From Microcebus murinus (taxonomy: Eukaryota > Chordata > Mammalia > Primates > Cheirogaleidae), in NCBI RefSeq assembly GCF_040939455.1, contig NC_134115.1, positions 26,996,727 to 27,060,726 on the forward strand: a stretch of 64,000 bases of DNA, given 5' to 3'. Position numbers and translations under genes: made by a program. Below are positions 11,620 to 24,990 of this stretch, piece after piece (the stretch's first letter is position 1; the number at the start of each line of letters is the position of its first letter). The notes under the pieces are model-generated. The model ran no database searches. It saw only the letters and a list, made by a program, of their open reading frames with translations, and was not told where the DNA came from.

Positions 11620-11960
11620 GAAGTGCTATTGGCATTTTGGCTGCACAGTGCCTCATTATGAGAGATTGTGGTTTCTACAGCACAACATAGCCAAGAGGAT
11701 GCATAGAATTGAAGTTTGAGAGCAATCAGCTCTGTCAAAAAATTTCTACAGGTCTTGAACCATAGTATGAGATGAAATGAGCCATGTTGAGAACACAGTA
11801 TCTGTTTCTATTGGACCATCCTGGTCATTGCAGGATGTTTAGCCAGCCTGGCCCTTGAGTACTCAATAACAGCAGTACGTCTCAGTTGCAGTAGCAATCA
11901 AAACACCCCATGCAGGTCTCAAACATTCGCTTGAAAGTCGTACTGCCCTTGGTTGGGAGC
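11620..11960 (-). mobile_element. Old hAT-Charlie-like element interrupted by an inverted-repeat arm
   Basis: The left piece (about 11618-11665, gctattggcattttggctg) and right piece (about 11813-11960, tcattgcaggatgtttagcc, then a vague caatcaaaac block) resemble neighbouring parts of one old hAT-type element. They are separated by the roughly 147-bp segment described separately. Strand and family are uncertain. Confidence 0.45.
11666..11812 (+). repeat. Arm 1 of an unexplained inverted repeat
   Basis: About 90% identical by eye to the reverse complement of 13499-13648, with a perfect core of 37 bp ending at the internal tttctacag. I do not recognise the sequence as a known repeat. It lies inside what looks like an old hAT element, so it probably inserted or was copied there. 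Confidence 0.85.
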
Positions 11961-13498
11961 CACAGCTGGGACATGCCCTCCTAAGGACAGTCACGATTTT
12001 GGCCTTCCCAAGCACAGAGTTTATGATGCCAAGTAGCAGGAGGTGAAAGTTTACTTATTGCCACTGTAACATATTTTAGAAGAAGATGTAGATTTGAGTG
12101 CCTTTAGAAGACAGGTTGGACTTGTTCTCTTGAAGTTATTTCTAAATCTGAGTTTTTTAGTCAACCAGGAAAAATTTTATTGTGGATTAGAGAAAAAAAA
12201 TCTATGATGTAGGCACATCATACATCATCAGAGAGGCTGGGGTGTGTGAGGAAAACACAGGCACCAAGAAAATATAACTTACTCACATTGGTGAGTCTCC
12301 ATAAAAATCGGAGAATGGTCCATTTTTAGCTGACCAACAAAACCATACAGGGAAAAGACCTTCACATTTAGTTTTGGAACCCTGTAGTCTCCATGAATCT
12401 TTATAAATTATACATAATTATAATACTATACCAATGCATGCTTATTTAAAAATTTGGGGAGGATACCATACATTTTTGAAAAAGAAACTAAAAATTATCT
12501 CACTAACAAGGGATATTTTTTCAAAATATGTTTTCTATTGTTGAAACCATACAATTTCATTTCCTGCTTTTTAAATTTAAAATTATGAAAGTATTTTAAA
12601 TATACATTAAACTCTTTATCAACATTTTATGATGCATCTATACTAGCAAATTATTATAAATGGTTGAGTCAATTGTAGTATATTCTCCATTTATCAGTTT
12701 TATGAAACTTCTCATATTAAATAAACCCTCATGAATAATCATCCTTGATTTTCTTTTAGCAATGGTTCCTAATCTCTTGCATTACCACATCTCTTTGAGG
12801 ATCCAAGGAAATCAAGGGATCTTTTTTCAGAACAAGGCATATATGCACATACACAAAAATTTCCATAGCCCCTGAAGACTGTTTATAGATCTGTTAAGAA
12901 AATATAGATCCTGAATTATGAATTCTTATTTTTTTCCAGCACAAACTTTGTTTCAAATATGGGAAAAGTCAGGGGAAGAATTAATCATAGTATTGGGATT
13001 TCTGTCATTTGGTCTCAGTGGAACTTAATGATCTGTGTGTGCTGTGTTGTGTACTATTGCCAACTGTTCAGCACCCTGAGGCCATCTTTAGAGTTTGTTT
13101 ATTCCAGGCCATTGTACCAGAACCTCTTTATTGATGGAATTGGCTGTATGGGGTTGGAAGGGGCATGAAGAGTCTCTAGGTTATTAACTTGGGCAGAACT
13201 GTGCAGTCTACATTTTCAGAGTCTAGAGACAAGTCCCTCTTCCTGCAGACACTGCTGGATTGGTGCAAAACTGAGAAGTACCCAAAGATTTTCTTTGGTG
13301 ATTTCCCACTTTTTTTTTTCCAGGTGCTTTTATCCTTCTGTTTGGTATTCCATTCTCAAGTTAAGCTTTACTAAACTCTGCCCTGCAAGCACCCTTAACT
13401 AGCACTTATCAGACGTTCCCTTTTAATTTCCTGCTCCATCACTATGTCATCTATTTTATTCTTTTCAACCTAGGCCAGGTATAGTTCTGGGACATGAG
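11961..13498. other. Noncoding sequence between the inverted-repeat arms
   Basis: AT-rich with no recognised gene. The ORFs at 12959-13168 and 13189-13374 show no domain or family resemblance and are treated as chance. Confidence 0.45.
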
Positions 13499-13648
13499 AA
13501 TAGAAATAGATATTGTGTTCTCAATACATGGTGCATTTCATCTCATACTATGATTCAAAGTCTGTAGAAATTTTTTGACAGAGCTGATTGCTCTCAAATT
13601 TCATTTCTATGCATCCTCTTGGCTGTTTTGTTGCTGTAGAAACCTCAA
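13499..13648 (-). repeat. Arm 2 of an unexplained inverted repeat
   Basis: Reverse-complement partner of 11666-11812. The differences I see are about 14 substitutions and two small indels over about 150 bp. The flanks show no further similarity, so the shared unit has sharp ends. Confidence 0.85.
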
Positions 13649-13659
13649 CAGGTATCGAA

Positions 13660-14010
13660 GTCAATTCTCTTTTCCCACTCTTTTGGCCTGAATCAATCTC
13701 TCCTTTTCTTCTACGTTATTCCAATCTCCCCAGACTCACAATTGCCCAGTCATCTTTGACATCTTCATCTCACTGACCAATTAGAACCATGATATCCAAA
13801 CCTCCCTAGCAAATACATTTTTTCTTATTCGTTTCTTCTTTTTAATTCCTATTGCTCCAGGCCAATAAGTTATCACTTAGATTTTTTGTTTCTTTTCTAT
13901 ATTGTTTTCTATATTCTCACCAAATAACTTTCTAAAACAATATTTTGATCACATTGCACATGTACTCTAAACCATTTAATGGTTCCTCCATTTCGTAGAG
14001 GGGAGAAAGT
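13660..14010 (+). mobile_element. L2 LINE fragment
   Basis: Matches the C/T-rich L2 3' pattern: ctcccagactcacaattgcc-like, catctttgacatcttcatc, tattgctccaggcc, then ttttgatcacattgcac and accatttaatggttcctcc. Diverged. Confidence 0.5.
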
Positions 14011-14416
14011 ACTTTCTTTTTTTTTTTTTTCACTTCTAGCATTTGCTTCATACTTTGTTGGATACAAAAAAGAATATAATCTAAAGTACTATTTGAGGAG
14101 CTAAACAGATGAGTGCCCAAGAGCATGTATCAGTTTATACGGCTCACCAACAACATATGACTGTTTATTTCAACAAACTGTTTGATCTTTGAATTTGATA
14201 GGTGAAAAGGTCTCCTTGAAGTTCAATTTTGTGATTCTCTTAGTATATGAAGTTGTGTATCAGATGCAAATATGTAGTAAAGTGTTATAGGGAAGCAGAT
14301 AAGATTAGGGCTAATTTTCCCAAGGTAACCCTTGACTCAATTAAGCACCCAATATATCAAAGATTTTTATAAGAATAAATAGATACATAGGTGCATTTAT
14401 AATATTCTCTTAAGAG
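14011..14416. other. Unique noncoding sequence
   Basis: Includes a T14-class run near 14016-14030. No gene or further repeat recognised. Confidence 0.45.
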
Positions 14417-15378
<962 letters not shown>

Positions 15379-15810
15379 AAACTTGTTTCCTCCTCTGATC
15401 ATACTGTTTTATTCCCTTTAGTTGGAAATTATGTACTGCTTTAAAATATCTCTATATTGAGTGATTTAATAGTTGCTTGAATGTTTAACTATTATACTTT
15501 GTCTCTTCAGCAAGCTAAAGGAGCTAAAAGGGTTTAAGAACCTTTCCATGCTTGCAAGGATGCCTTACATTCAGCATGAGTGCAAAAAATATTAAGTTGA
15601 ACCATGAGAAATTGCTACTTTTGTTTGTTCCAATGGTTGAATATCAGCAATTTCAAGTGGTTTGACATAATAGTCGCATTTGATTTTTTAATTTACAAAC
15701 TTATGAAACTTCCTGAAATGGATTTTATATTCGGCTTCTTTTTTATTGGGATAAAAATTCCAATAACATTTGATAGAGCTAGAGAATTATATTTACAAAT
15801 TAAAATTTTA
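15379..15810. other. Unique noncoding sequence
   Basis: AT-rich flank of the retropseudogene. No gene recognised. Confidence 0.5.
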
Positions 15811-15822
15811 AAAAGTCATTTT

Positions 15823-16098
15823 AAATCCTAGCCCTCTGGGAGGCCAGGGCTGGAGGATCACTTGAGATCAGGAGGTCGAGATTAGCTAGAGCAAGAGCGA
15901 AACCCCATCTCTATTAAAAAAGAAAAGAAAAAAGAAATCAGCTGGGTGTGGTGGTGCACCTGTAGTCCCAGCTACTTGGGATGTTGAGGCAGGAGGATCG
16001 CTTGAGCCCAGGAGTTTGAGATTGCTGTGAGCTAGGCTGATGTCACTGTGCTCTAGTCAGGACAGCAAAATAAGATTCTGTCTCAAAAAAAAAAAAAA
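15823..16098 (+). mobile_element. 5'-truncated Alu SINE, strepsirrhine type
   Basis: Starts within the left arm at aaatcctagccctctggg, lacking the usual first 25 or so bases. It contains both arms with gctaggctgatgtcactg near the end and a poly(A) tail at 16085-16098. The flanks carry a target duplication with one mismatch: aaaagtcatttt at 15811-15822 and aaaagtcctttt at 16095-16106. Confidence 0.93.
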
Positions 16099-16119
16099 GT
16101 CCTTTTCATCTGAGTGTAT

Positions 16120-16364
16120 GAGCAACAAACATTATTAATCTATATTTAAAATAGAAAAAATAACTATTTTTTGAGAAAGGAAATGTCTTAGGAGAATCGC
16201 TTTATATATTTTACCAATTTTTTTCCAAGAAACAGAGATAGAGCAACAAACATTATTAATCTATATTTAAAATAGAAAAAATAACTATTTTTTGAGAAAA
16301 GAAATGTCTTAGGAGAATCGCTTTGTATATTTTACCAATATTTTTTTTCCAAGAAACAGAGATA
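16120..16364 (+). repeat. Recent tandem duplication of a 121-bp unit
   Basis: Copy 1 is at 16120-16240 and copy 2 at 16241-16364. By eye they differ by two substitutions and a 3-bp length change in the A/T run before ccaagaaacag. The unit is otherwise unique AT-rich DNA. It lies 14 bp after the Alu target duplication. Confidence 0.97.
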
Positions 16365-16369
16365 GGCAT

Positions 16370-16600
16370 TGTAGTTGCTTGAGTAGTATTGTACGCTCAG
16401 TTACCTAAACTTTAATTCTAGTTCTGGACAAGTTACTTCATCTTGTTAGCTTCTGTTTCCTGTTGTGTAAAATGGAAGTAATGGTAATAATGCCCTTCTG
16501 ATAGGTTTGTTGGGAGGATCAAACAAGATAATACATATGGAAAGTTCATGGATAGTACCTTGTATACACTAGACACTCATGTTGGTTTCCTTCCCTTTTA
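16370..16600 (+). mobile_element. MIR SINE
   Basis: MIR core ctagttctggacaagttacttcatct, then ctgttgtgtaaaatggaagtaat, then the end ataggtttgttgggaggatcaaacaagat. Confidence 0.75.
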
Positions 16601-16744
16601 TGTTAAGGCAAGGATGATCTTAGGGAGAATGTTAGTGATGAACAATGTCAATTTGTAATCATCAACACAATGGAGAATGCTTGCTTTTTTATTTATTAAT
16701 ATTTTGTTCATTTGGATCTGTGCAATAAATATCTTTGCTTGAGC

Positions 16745-16980
16745 TATAATTTTCCCCAGACTCACTATGGTCCATTTCTCAGTACCCTCTCCTTCCCCTT
16801 GACAGCATTTATCACAATTGGAGTGAAAAGTCATCATAGTATAATGTTTAATATCTTCACCTTTGCTAGATTTTAAACCCCAGTATAGTGACCATTTTGG
16901 TTTCATTCACTACTGCTACTACAGAACCAAGCATAATACCTGGCCCATAGTATCATTGTATTTAATTAATATTTGTAAAA
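16745..16980 (+). mobile_element. L2 LINE fragment
   Basis: L2 3' pattern: ctctccttccccttgacagcatttatcac, tgctagattttaaaccccag, agaaccaagcataatacctggcccatag. Confidence 0.55.
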
Positions 16981-19060
16981 TCAATGACTAACTGCCTGGC
17001 AGATTTTAACTAGTAGATTTTTAGACAGAGACCTTAGAGTGGCCCCCACACAATCAGGATAGAGTGTTTGGTGGTCCCCTTACGGTAATTTTCAAGCTAT
17101 AAATTGTATCTAAAAAAGAAGCTACTGATTCTACTTAATGAAGCTGGTAGAAAGGAGGATCCTATCTTTAGCCAAACCAAGGACATGAGCTCTGCATTTA
17201 AAATGCAAAATACAAAGATTTGAAAGTGATTGATGCTGAAATTTGGAGAAGTAGAAATACAAGTGTTATTCAGGGTACATGAGCCAAGTTCAGTTGTTGA
17301 CTCAGATGGGGAAAGTCAAAACTTCAGATGTTACACTGAGTTATTACTGTTTCCCTTGTTTATGTGTATAATAAACTTGATGTAGTATATTCATTCATCT
17401 GCCTGCCTCTGTCCTTTTCTTTCTTCCTTTAAATAAATAGTCTCTTAATAGTTTTGCCTCTTATTTTCTTCTATATGCCAGTGAGATTGATCTGTGGATA
17501 TCTACCTATCGATATCTGTCTATGGTTATGTATCTATCTGTCTTATCTGTCTATAAATTCCTATATATCAATATCTATTTCTCATGTGTTATGTATGGAG
17601 AAAGTAGATGAATGTATATATGAATGTACATTTGTGTATGTACATATTTCACCAATGTTTTGCCTAAAATATTTTACTAAATAAGTTTTCTAGATGGGTT
17701 GTTTGAATTTCATGTGGGGATGAGACCATCACTTATTTTTATCACATAACATTTTGTTCTTTTTTTCTTTTTTGCTCTAAGAAGCTGTTGTTTTGCTATA
17801 ATTTTTACAGCAGGATCTGATACTTTTCAAGTAGCCAAACCTGTTCACATTAGTTTAAGTTTCCAGATATCTCATTTTGTTTTTTTCTGAAAAATGGACT
17901 GTTGATCTCTGGTCTCTGGACTGCAAATGTGCATTTTCTCAAACTGTTAGGGTAACAACTCCTGGGGCACTGAAGCCACATTAGGAAAATTGAAGAAAAA
18001 AATTCATTTTTCTTGTCCTCGAGTTTTAAATGTTTGCTATGAAGCTAAGGTCTCCCTTGGCTAGCTGTTACAGAATAGAGAGGCAAGTAAAATGCATCCA
18101 TAGGCCCTGATATACCGTGTCAACTATTTCTCAAGGCCAAAATAGGTAGACCTGGGAAGAGTATGGATTAATTTTTGCTTTGGCATCCATGACTTGCATT
18201 TTTCTTAAGGGATTTTACATACTGTCAATGGCTTTTCTTCTTGCATCTCATATTATGAAGCTGAGATAATACAGCAAATTCCAAGCATGTGCTCTCAGGC
18301 TCTATCTCAGAAGTTTTATGGGGATGGATTTATGCCAAATTTTTCTTCTCACTTTTAAAATTTTTCTTTTTAAGTGTTTTTCATTGCTCAGGCTTAATTT
18401 GGCTCTCTCAGATAGAAATGATTGAATAGTCAGAGTTTGTACTTTTCCTAGAAAAGTACAAATTCTTTGAGTTTTTTTTTAATTCTCCTAAACTTTGTGT
18501 GCCTATGGGTGTTTCTGTATGAAATTGTAAACATAAAAACATGAAAGGCAAGCTGGAAGGCAAGGCTCCCCCTCCACAGCTCATCATATACCTGGTTGCT
18601 CCTCTTTTTCTTGTCTAACTAGGTAGAATGCATCCTGCCAAGATCTGCCAGATAGTGGCACAGAAATCCCTGACTAACAAGCCTTTGATTACTGTGGTTT
18701 CTTTGAAGACAGGAAAAGAACGCTTCAACTTCTTAGAACCAGAGCTGTCCAAAGAATAATATTTGGCAACGGAAAAGTTATTAGAGAATATATATAGATG
18801 AATATATATTTTGATTTTAAAATATATTCACAATATATGATTGAGTGGAAAAGCATGTTATAGCATAGTGTGTAAAGCATGATCTTATTTTTATTCAAAG
18901 AGAGAGGAGTTATTTATGTATGCATCTATGTGGGCCTGTGTGCATACACATAATTGATGACTATGTATTTTGATGCTAATAGCAGTTATCTCTGCAGATG
19001 GTATTTTAGTTTTTGATCTTGTTATTGTAAAAAAATTGTATAGTAAAAGTATCTAATAAT
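16981..19060. other. Mostly unique noncoding sequence
   Basis: AT-rich. It holds a degenerate (TATC)n-like stretch at about 17490-17580 and a small perfect hairpin at 18436-18462. No gene recognised. Confidence 0.5.
18436..18462. repeat. Perfect 12-bp inverted repeat with 3-nt loop
   Basis: TTTGTACTTTTC, loop CTA, GAAAAGTACAAA. No downstream U-tract context that would make it a terminator in this eukaryotic setting. Confidence 0.9.
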
Positions 19061-19064
19061 GGAG

Positions 19065-19165
19065 ATAATCTTTCTTGAGTGCTTACTATGTTTTAGGCAT
19101 TGTTAATGCCTTATCTGACTTGTTTCATTTCTTTCATTGTTGAGTATTATAAGTATTTTCATAAG
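19065..19165 (-). mobile_element. MIR fragment
   Basis: Antisense MIR pattern cttgagtgcttactatgttttaggcattg, then aatgccttatctgacttg. Confidence 0.55.
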
Positions 19166-19846
19166 AAACAAGTAATATTTAGTTAAAACAATGAAGAACG
19201 TTGATGTCTCAAAAGAAGGCTACCTTTTTCTTTTCTCCACTTTTCTGACTATACTAAAAGTAAGGTATTAGACACCAAATATTTAATTTGAGAAATTATA
19301 GATTAACATTCCTTTTCATGAAGATCCAAAGTCTTCTCTATTTTCTTGTACTTCAAAAAACCTCTTGATAGACTCAATTTATAGTTGCAAAATAGCATGG
19401 CTCTTGGTATAAATTAAGCTGTGATATTTAGGACCCTGTCACGTTTGACCATCTATGGATCTGTCCACACTAGGTCCATCCCTGAGGAATAGCCCACAGA
19501 TAATTTGCTGCTGTCGAATCAATGATCAGGTTCCATTATCTGAATTTGACCATAAAAAGTTAAAATTCAGAAACCATCATGTTGGACGATCAGTAGGAAC
19601 CTCTTTGGCGTTCTGTGGTCTCTAAATCAGTGGTTTCTGAGCTACTGAGGAAGCTTCTTAACTGGCTTACTTTCTACCCATAATCAGGAAACCATTGCCC
19701 TTTTATGCAATCTAAATTTTTAAAAATTTAGTCTAATTTGACTCTTTATAAACTCATAGATCATTGATCTATTTATACTTGGTCTCTTTTTCAAAAAAAA
19801 TTTGACCCAACTTCTTCTGATAAGTTAGATAATCCTATGAATGCAA

Positions 19847-20702
19847 GAATCATCAGTTGAAAATGGGCAAAGGACGTGAACAGAAACTTTTCAAAAGAAG
19901 ACAGAATAATGGCCAGCAAATATATAAAAAAAAATGCTCAACATCTCTAATAATTAGAGAAATGCAGCTCAAAACCACAATGAGAACCCCAGTGAGATTG
20001 GCCTCTATCAAAAAAATCTCAAGACAACAAATGCTGGCGAGGATGTGGAGAGACAGGAACACTCACATACTGCTGGTGGGACTGCAAATTAGTGCAACCT
20101 CTGTGGAAAAGAATTTGGAGATACCTCAAAGAGCTAAAAATAGAAATACCATTCAACCCCGCAATAGCACTATTAGGCATCTACCCAAAAGAGCATAAGA
20201 CATTCTATTATAAAGACGTCTGCACCCGAATGTTTATGGCAGCACAATTCACTATTGTAAGGATGTGGAAACAACCCAGGTACCCATCAATTCATGAGTG
20301 GATTATTAAAATTTGATATATGTATACAATGGAATACTACTCAGTTATAAGAAACGATAGTGATCTAGCACCTCTTATATTTTCCTGGATAGAGCTTGAG
20401 CCCATCCTACGAGGTGAAGTATCACAAGATCGGAAGAATAGGTTCCACAAGTACTTGCCATCAAATTGGCACTAACTGATCAACACTATGGTGCTCACAC
20501 CGTAGAAATATTCTCCAGGGATTAGAAGGTTCGGGGATGTAAACTCACAACTAATGGACGCAGTGAGTGTTGTAGAGGGGAAGTGCATGCCTCTAATCCT
20601 CGCTTGGGTGAGGCAAAGACATAAAATGTAACCAAAATGTTTGTACCCTCATAATATCCTGAAATAAAAATAATAAATAAAAAAAGGAGAATAATCAGTT
20701 GA
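19847..20702 (+). mobile_element. 5'-truncated LINE-1 with target-site duplication
   Basis: L1 insertion of 19861-20688 flanked by a 14-bp duplication with one mismatch: gaatcatcagttga at 19847-19860 and gaataatcagttga at 20689-20702. The body is the ORF2 C-terminus (MGKGREQKLFKR, then [55 protein letters not shown]). A frameshift lies near 20100, and a TGA has replaced a Trp codon at 20314-20316. The protein end and stop lie near 20475. The 3' UTR differs from the L1 at 418-1214, lacks its G-tracts and ends gaaataaaaataataaataaaaaa. Confidence 0.95.
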
Positions 20703-21189
20703 GTAAATGCCATCTCTGGGAAAGCAGCATGCAAGTACATTTCCCAATATTTTGATTGTTGCTCAGCATATGCTCTGAGTGCCAGTGGAGGATCCCATGC
20801 TCTTACTAGAAAAGGATAAATGTTTGTATTTGTGTATATGTCTGCCAGCCAACCACATGGTAAACTGAGAATCAAACTGATTTTTTTGAAATATTATCAT
20901 TTTCTTCAAAAATTTTATAATACATTTCAGGTTTGTGAATATTTGCTAAAGTTATTGCAATGAAGTAATATCTTGAGGCCTTATTCATGGCTTAAGCTAC
21001 AGGTTATATATATATATATATATATAATAATTACTGATCTAGTATTATGTAATGAACAATATCAGGGTATTAATTTTCTACCATTAATAATAGCATGAAA
21101 ATCAATGGAAATTAGTTATATATACACACCCCCAATATGCAATTGACTACCAGGTTTCTCTGTACCTCAATATTGCACTAATAGTACAA
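20703..21189. other. Unique AT-rich sequence with a short (TA)n
   Basis: Noncoding. A (TA)11 run lies at about 21005-21026. Confidence 0.5.
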
Positions 21190-21420
21190 AGCCAACATTT
21201 CTAGACTTATTCTCATTAATTCTGTTACCTCATCCCCTCTGAATGTGTTTCCTTCCTGTATTCTCTATCTCAGAGAATATAGCCCTTCATTTTTCTGCCT
21301 TTTCCCCCAACTAAACCAGGAATCTTGGAGTCCATTCTTCTATTCTTTTCATTGAAACTTCCACATCCAACAAATCACTATTTCTTGTTGATTTTATGCC
21401 TAACTATTCTGAATCACTTA
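21190..21420 (+). mobile_element. Probable L2 LINE fragment
   Basis: C/T-rich L2-like pattern including aaccaggaatcttggagtccattcttc and ccacatccaacaaatcactatttcttgttgattttatgcc. Confidence 0.5.
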
Positions 21421-23440
21421 AAAATAACAGATCATATATGAATGTAATTGTAGTCACTGATTTTTTTATTATAGTCATGTAATTGGAATGAGTGTTATGG
21501 TTTGGTTGTAACGTGATTGGGAATAACAGAGATCGTGGAAAACTTAAGATAAACCATGCGAAAGTACAGGCCCAGTGTTTTCAGATCTTTCAGTATTTTA
21601 TGAGAAATTTGTAAGTCTGGATCTTTGTGTGAACTCCTGATTATGAAATGTAAGCCTCTAAGTCAAATAAAAAAATGTTCCAGGCTAATTAAAAAGCTTT
21701 ATAAATTAAATTTACCCTGTGTGTTGCTAGTTTTAGATTTGTGCATATACGTCATGTTGAGTACCAAATTTCATATACATTTAAATTGTGGTCTTTTAAA
21801 AAAGTAAGTTATTAAAGAAATAACTTAAGTAATTATTTTTCAGAAATAATTAGTTTTCTAGATTGATATTTTTAGAATACAGAAGAGACAAATGTGGAAA
21901 TATTATTCTACCTCTTCATATCCTGGAACCATTCTCTGGGACTTCGAGAATAAATTTCTGTAATCTGAATTTATGGTTCCCCATGTGTTACTCAAAGCTT
22001 TTAGAACTTTTCTTTATCATTCTTGATTATGGTGTGGTTATTTTCATTCTCAAACTTCATTGAGTTCCTGAAGAGATTCTACATTTTGTAATTTCTTGGT
22101 TCCATTTTGCTAGAAGGAATAGACTTTGAAGTCCATTATATTAGGTATTTTTTCCTTTATTTGAAAAATTTTTATTAACTGAAGAATTAATGCCTTTTAC
22201 GACTTGACTTTTTAAAATGACATTAGAAATAATCTTTTATTTCAGACTTTTGAGAGTGCCTAAATAATTTTAAGGCTCACCTAGGATTCTATTAAAATAA
22301 ATTATTCTTAATATCGTGTTCATTGCGCAAAATTTGATGACTAAAATAAATTGTTACATTTAGGTACAAGGTACCAAGAGTTTTAGTTTGTTTTGTTTTT
22401 CTTTCTGGCATTGCCTGAAAGAACTAAGATTGCTAAAGGGTAGGAAAATCATAGCTGAAATTTCAGTGGTGTCTATGAGAGCTCAAGGAATAGAAAAACT
22501 AGTGACTGGCAGTTTCCATGACAACAACGGAATTTTCGGGCTAGAAAGATGTGTAGCATACACCAACAAATGTGCCAGAAATTGGTCTCCATGACGACAA
22601 CAGTGTGAATGGGGAAATGTATGCTCATGAGATTTTATTTTAAACGCCTATTGGGTTATTTTAGAAGAAAATCCTTGCCAAATCAATATATTTTCTATTA
22701 TGCTTTACTTTTTAAAAATACATAGCAGAAAATAAGGTATTCCATTTGTTCCAATAATTTTGAGAAAGTAACATTCTTAAATATTTGTATTACAAATGAG
22801 GTTATTGACTTACAAATAACTCCTTTGGCAGCATTTCTGAAATTAGGAACCTAAAGCATACAGGTTTTTCAAATGTATTTACTTTTAAATTTCAACATTC
22901 ATTTCTGGGAGCAGTACCTCCAAATTTGAAAATAACTACAGAATTATTTGAACTTTCTAACGTTTCTAAACATAAATCAACCACCAGAATGCGCAATGTA
23001 TTAATGCTTTATTCCTGTTGCGTCAAAAGACAGGATTTATTATGGCAGTCATGGAATAAAAGAATACTCAAAGCTAATTACTGCTCAAGTTCTTCCTATG
23101 CTTTGATTTGTAAACAGCTTTTGGTGAATTTTCCATGTTGGTGTGTTTTGAAAAATTCTAATTTATTATAAGCCCTAGGGAAATGGATTGTGCCTTTAGT
23201 GTTTTGTGTGAGTAACTAAGGACGCATACACTATGTGTTAGTGAGGGATCGACTCAATCATAAATACTGGCCTTGTGCCTAAGGTTCAGCGTACTTTGTG
23301 AACACATGTTCTTTTTGTTTTATGGGCAGATGCTTGTGTAATCATTTATTAAGATCTGCTTGGTAAGATTGATGTGTTTGTGTTAGTGAGGAAATATAAG
23401 ATTTACAGAATTGTAAGGGTTTAGGAAAAGCAAGAAAGGG
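21421..23440. other. Unique noncoding sequence with two X-box-like motifs
   Basis: AT-rich, no gene recognised. It includes the RFX-like sites near 22512 and 22584. Confidence 0.45.
22512..22601. promoter_or_regulatory. Two X-box (RFX-type) motif matches
   Basis: GTTTCCATGACAAC at 22512-22525 is close to the palindromic RFX consensus (two differences). A weaker variant, GGTCTCCATGACGACAAC, lies at 22584-22601. This is motif resemblance only; binding is not shown. Confidence 0.25.
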
Positions 23441-23860
23441 CTAGTATGCTCAGGGCTGATATCAGCTGGCAGCAGGTAGAACTCCTAGGCTAACAGGGAC
23501 TAGGGGAAGGAAACAGGCAAAGAGTAGCTGTGGAGGAGGGGCACTTAACAGGTGCTGCCACCTTTTGTAGAGGGACACAGATAGCTAACTTGGAAGAAGC
23601 CTAACCTAACAGGAGCTGAGTGGGGAGATGCCCCAGTCACTCTCTCCACCCTTTCAGTCTCCTATTGTTGTCTCCCATTGGCTGAACCCGACAGAAGCCA
23701 GAGGGCAAGGATGCAAATAGATGTAGTCCATAAAGTCAATTTACATGGGCATGGAACAGGGAAAGGAAGGGTGGAAAGTGGATCCAGAAGGGCAAACACA
23801 GGATATCCAGTACCAACAGAAATGATACATCTCAAAATGTCAAGAAAGAAAATTAGTGTG
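23441..23860. mobile_element. Probable unclassified interspersed repeat
   Basis: Less AT-rich than its surroundings, with a pattern I recall from interspersed repeats (tgtctcccattggctgaaccc, gaagccagagggcaaggatg, gatccagaagggcaaacac). I cannot name the family. Confidence 0.4.
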
Positions 23861-24570
23861 ATTTAAAAACATCACACACATATACATGTATGTGTACATA
23901 TACATATGTATGTATCAGTTTGTGTTCACAGCGATATAAATATCAGTGTAAGTTGTTAGAGAAATAATTCCTTTCATGCTCTGTTTATAAAAGGAAGCAA
24001 AATTGAGTGTTATTAATGTGGAGGTATTGATTAAAGTCTTTTTTAAATAATGAGTTCTACTTCCTCACTGTTGATACTCATTTACAGAGCACCCACCTAC
24101 AGTGTACCATATTGTTTTAAACTTATACAAAATAAGCTAAATAGCTTAGCCTTCTTTTCTAAAGATCAGTGTCACATTCCTGAAAAGGATTACCAAAATG
24201 TTAGATATTAAATGAACCACCAGAGAAGATGTATGAACCATTTCAGGGAGTAATAATGCCCAAGCTTATTTCTGAATAAGGGTGAAGAAGGAAGTGTAAC
24301 GCATTGTTCTAGTTTTTAAAAGCTAATCATTTATTTGAGAAAGAAGAATTTACAGTCAAGAGACTAAAGGACATTAAGAACAATACTTGATAAAAATGCA
24401 AAAAATGACTTTACAGATATAAAAGTTTTTTTCAAACAAGAAGAATCAGAATACCACTCATTTGAAGTTTCATCTGATACTCTTGCTGGGTCTACATTAG
24501 GCAAACATTCTCTATTAGTTCTTTATGTAACCTTATGTTTGTGGACCTGGTTTGTTTTTTTTCTGATTGT
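23861..24570. other. Unique noncoding sequence with a degenerate CA/TA microsatellite
   Basis: An acacac/tatacatgtatgtg stretch lies at about 23872-23915. Otherwise featureless. Confidence 0.5.
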
Positions 24571-24579
24571 TCAGTTGTA

Positions 24580-24990
24580 AATACTACCGTACTTGGAGTA
24601 AAAAGACTTGAATTCAAATCTTGGCTTGATTGTTTTCAAATAATGTGATTTTAATTTTAACATTTTAGCACCTCCATTTTTCTTATTTGTAAAATGTGGA
24701 CTTAGAATGAAATAAGGAATGGAAAATCTATCACATGCAATTGACACACAGCAAATCCTATTAACGAAGTAGAGCCTGTCCTTTTATTTATTATTTAAGC
24801 CCTTGGTTAGGTTTTCGATGGAGGCTTAGAGAAGTAACCATTTCAGAAGTTTAACCAGAATTTTCCTTTGTGGATGAATAAACTGAAGTTTTCAGAAACT
24901 AAATCATTTGTATACAGCCATACAGATAATAACACCAGAAGTGGAACTCAAAATAAATTCTAACATTAAAGCCATGTTCTTGTCCACTAC
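24580..24990. mobile_element. Two MIR-like fragments
   Basis: Forward MIR pattern at 24585-24760 (gacttgaattcaaatcttggcttg, then cttatttgtaaaatgtggac). Reverse-like pattern at about 24820-24990 (gatgaataaactgaagttttcag, cagccatacagataataaca, agtggaactca). Confidence 0.55.

Noticed and set aside
18436..18462. 12-bp hairpin as a terminator
   Set aside because: Eukaryotic context with no gene upstream; more likely a chance or mutational palindrome.
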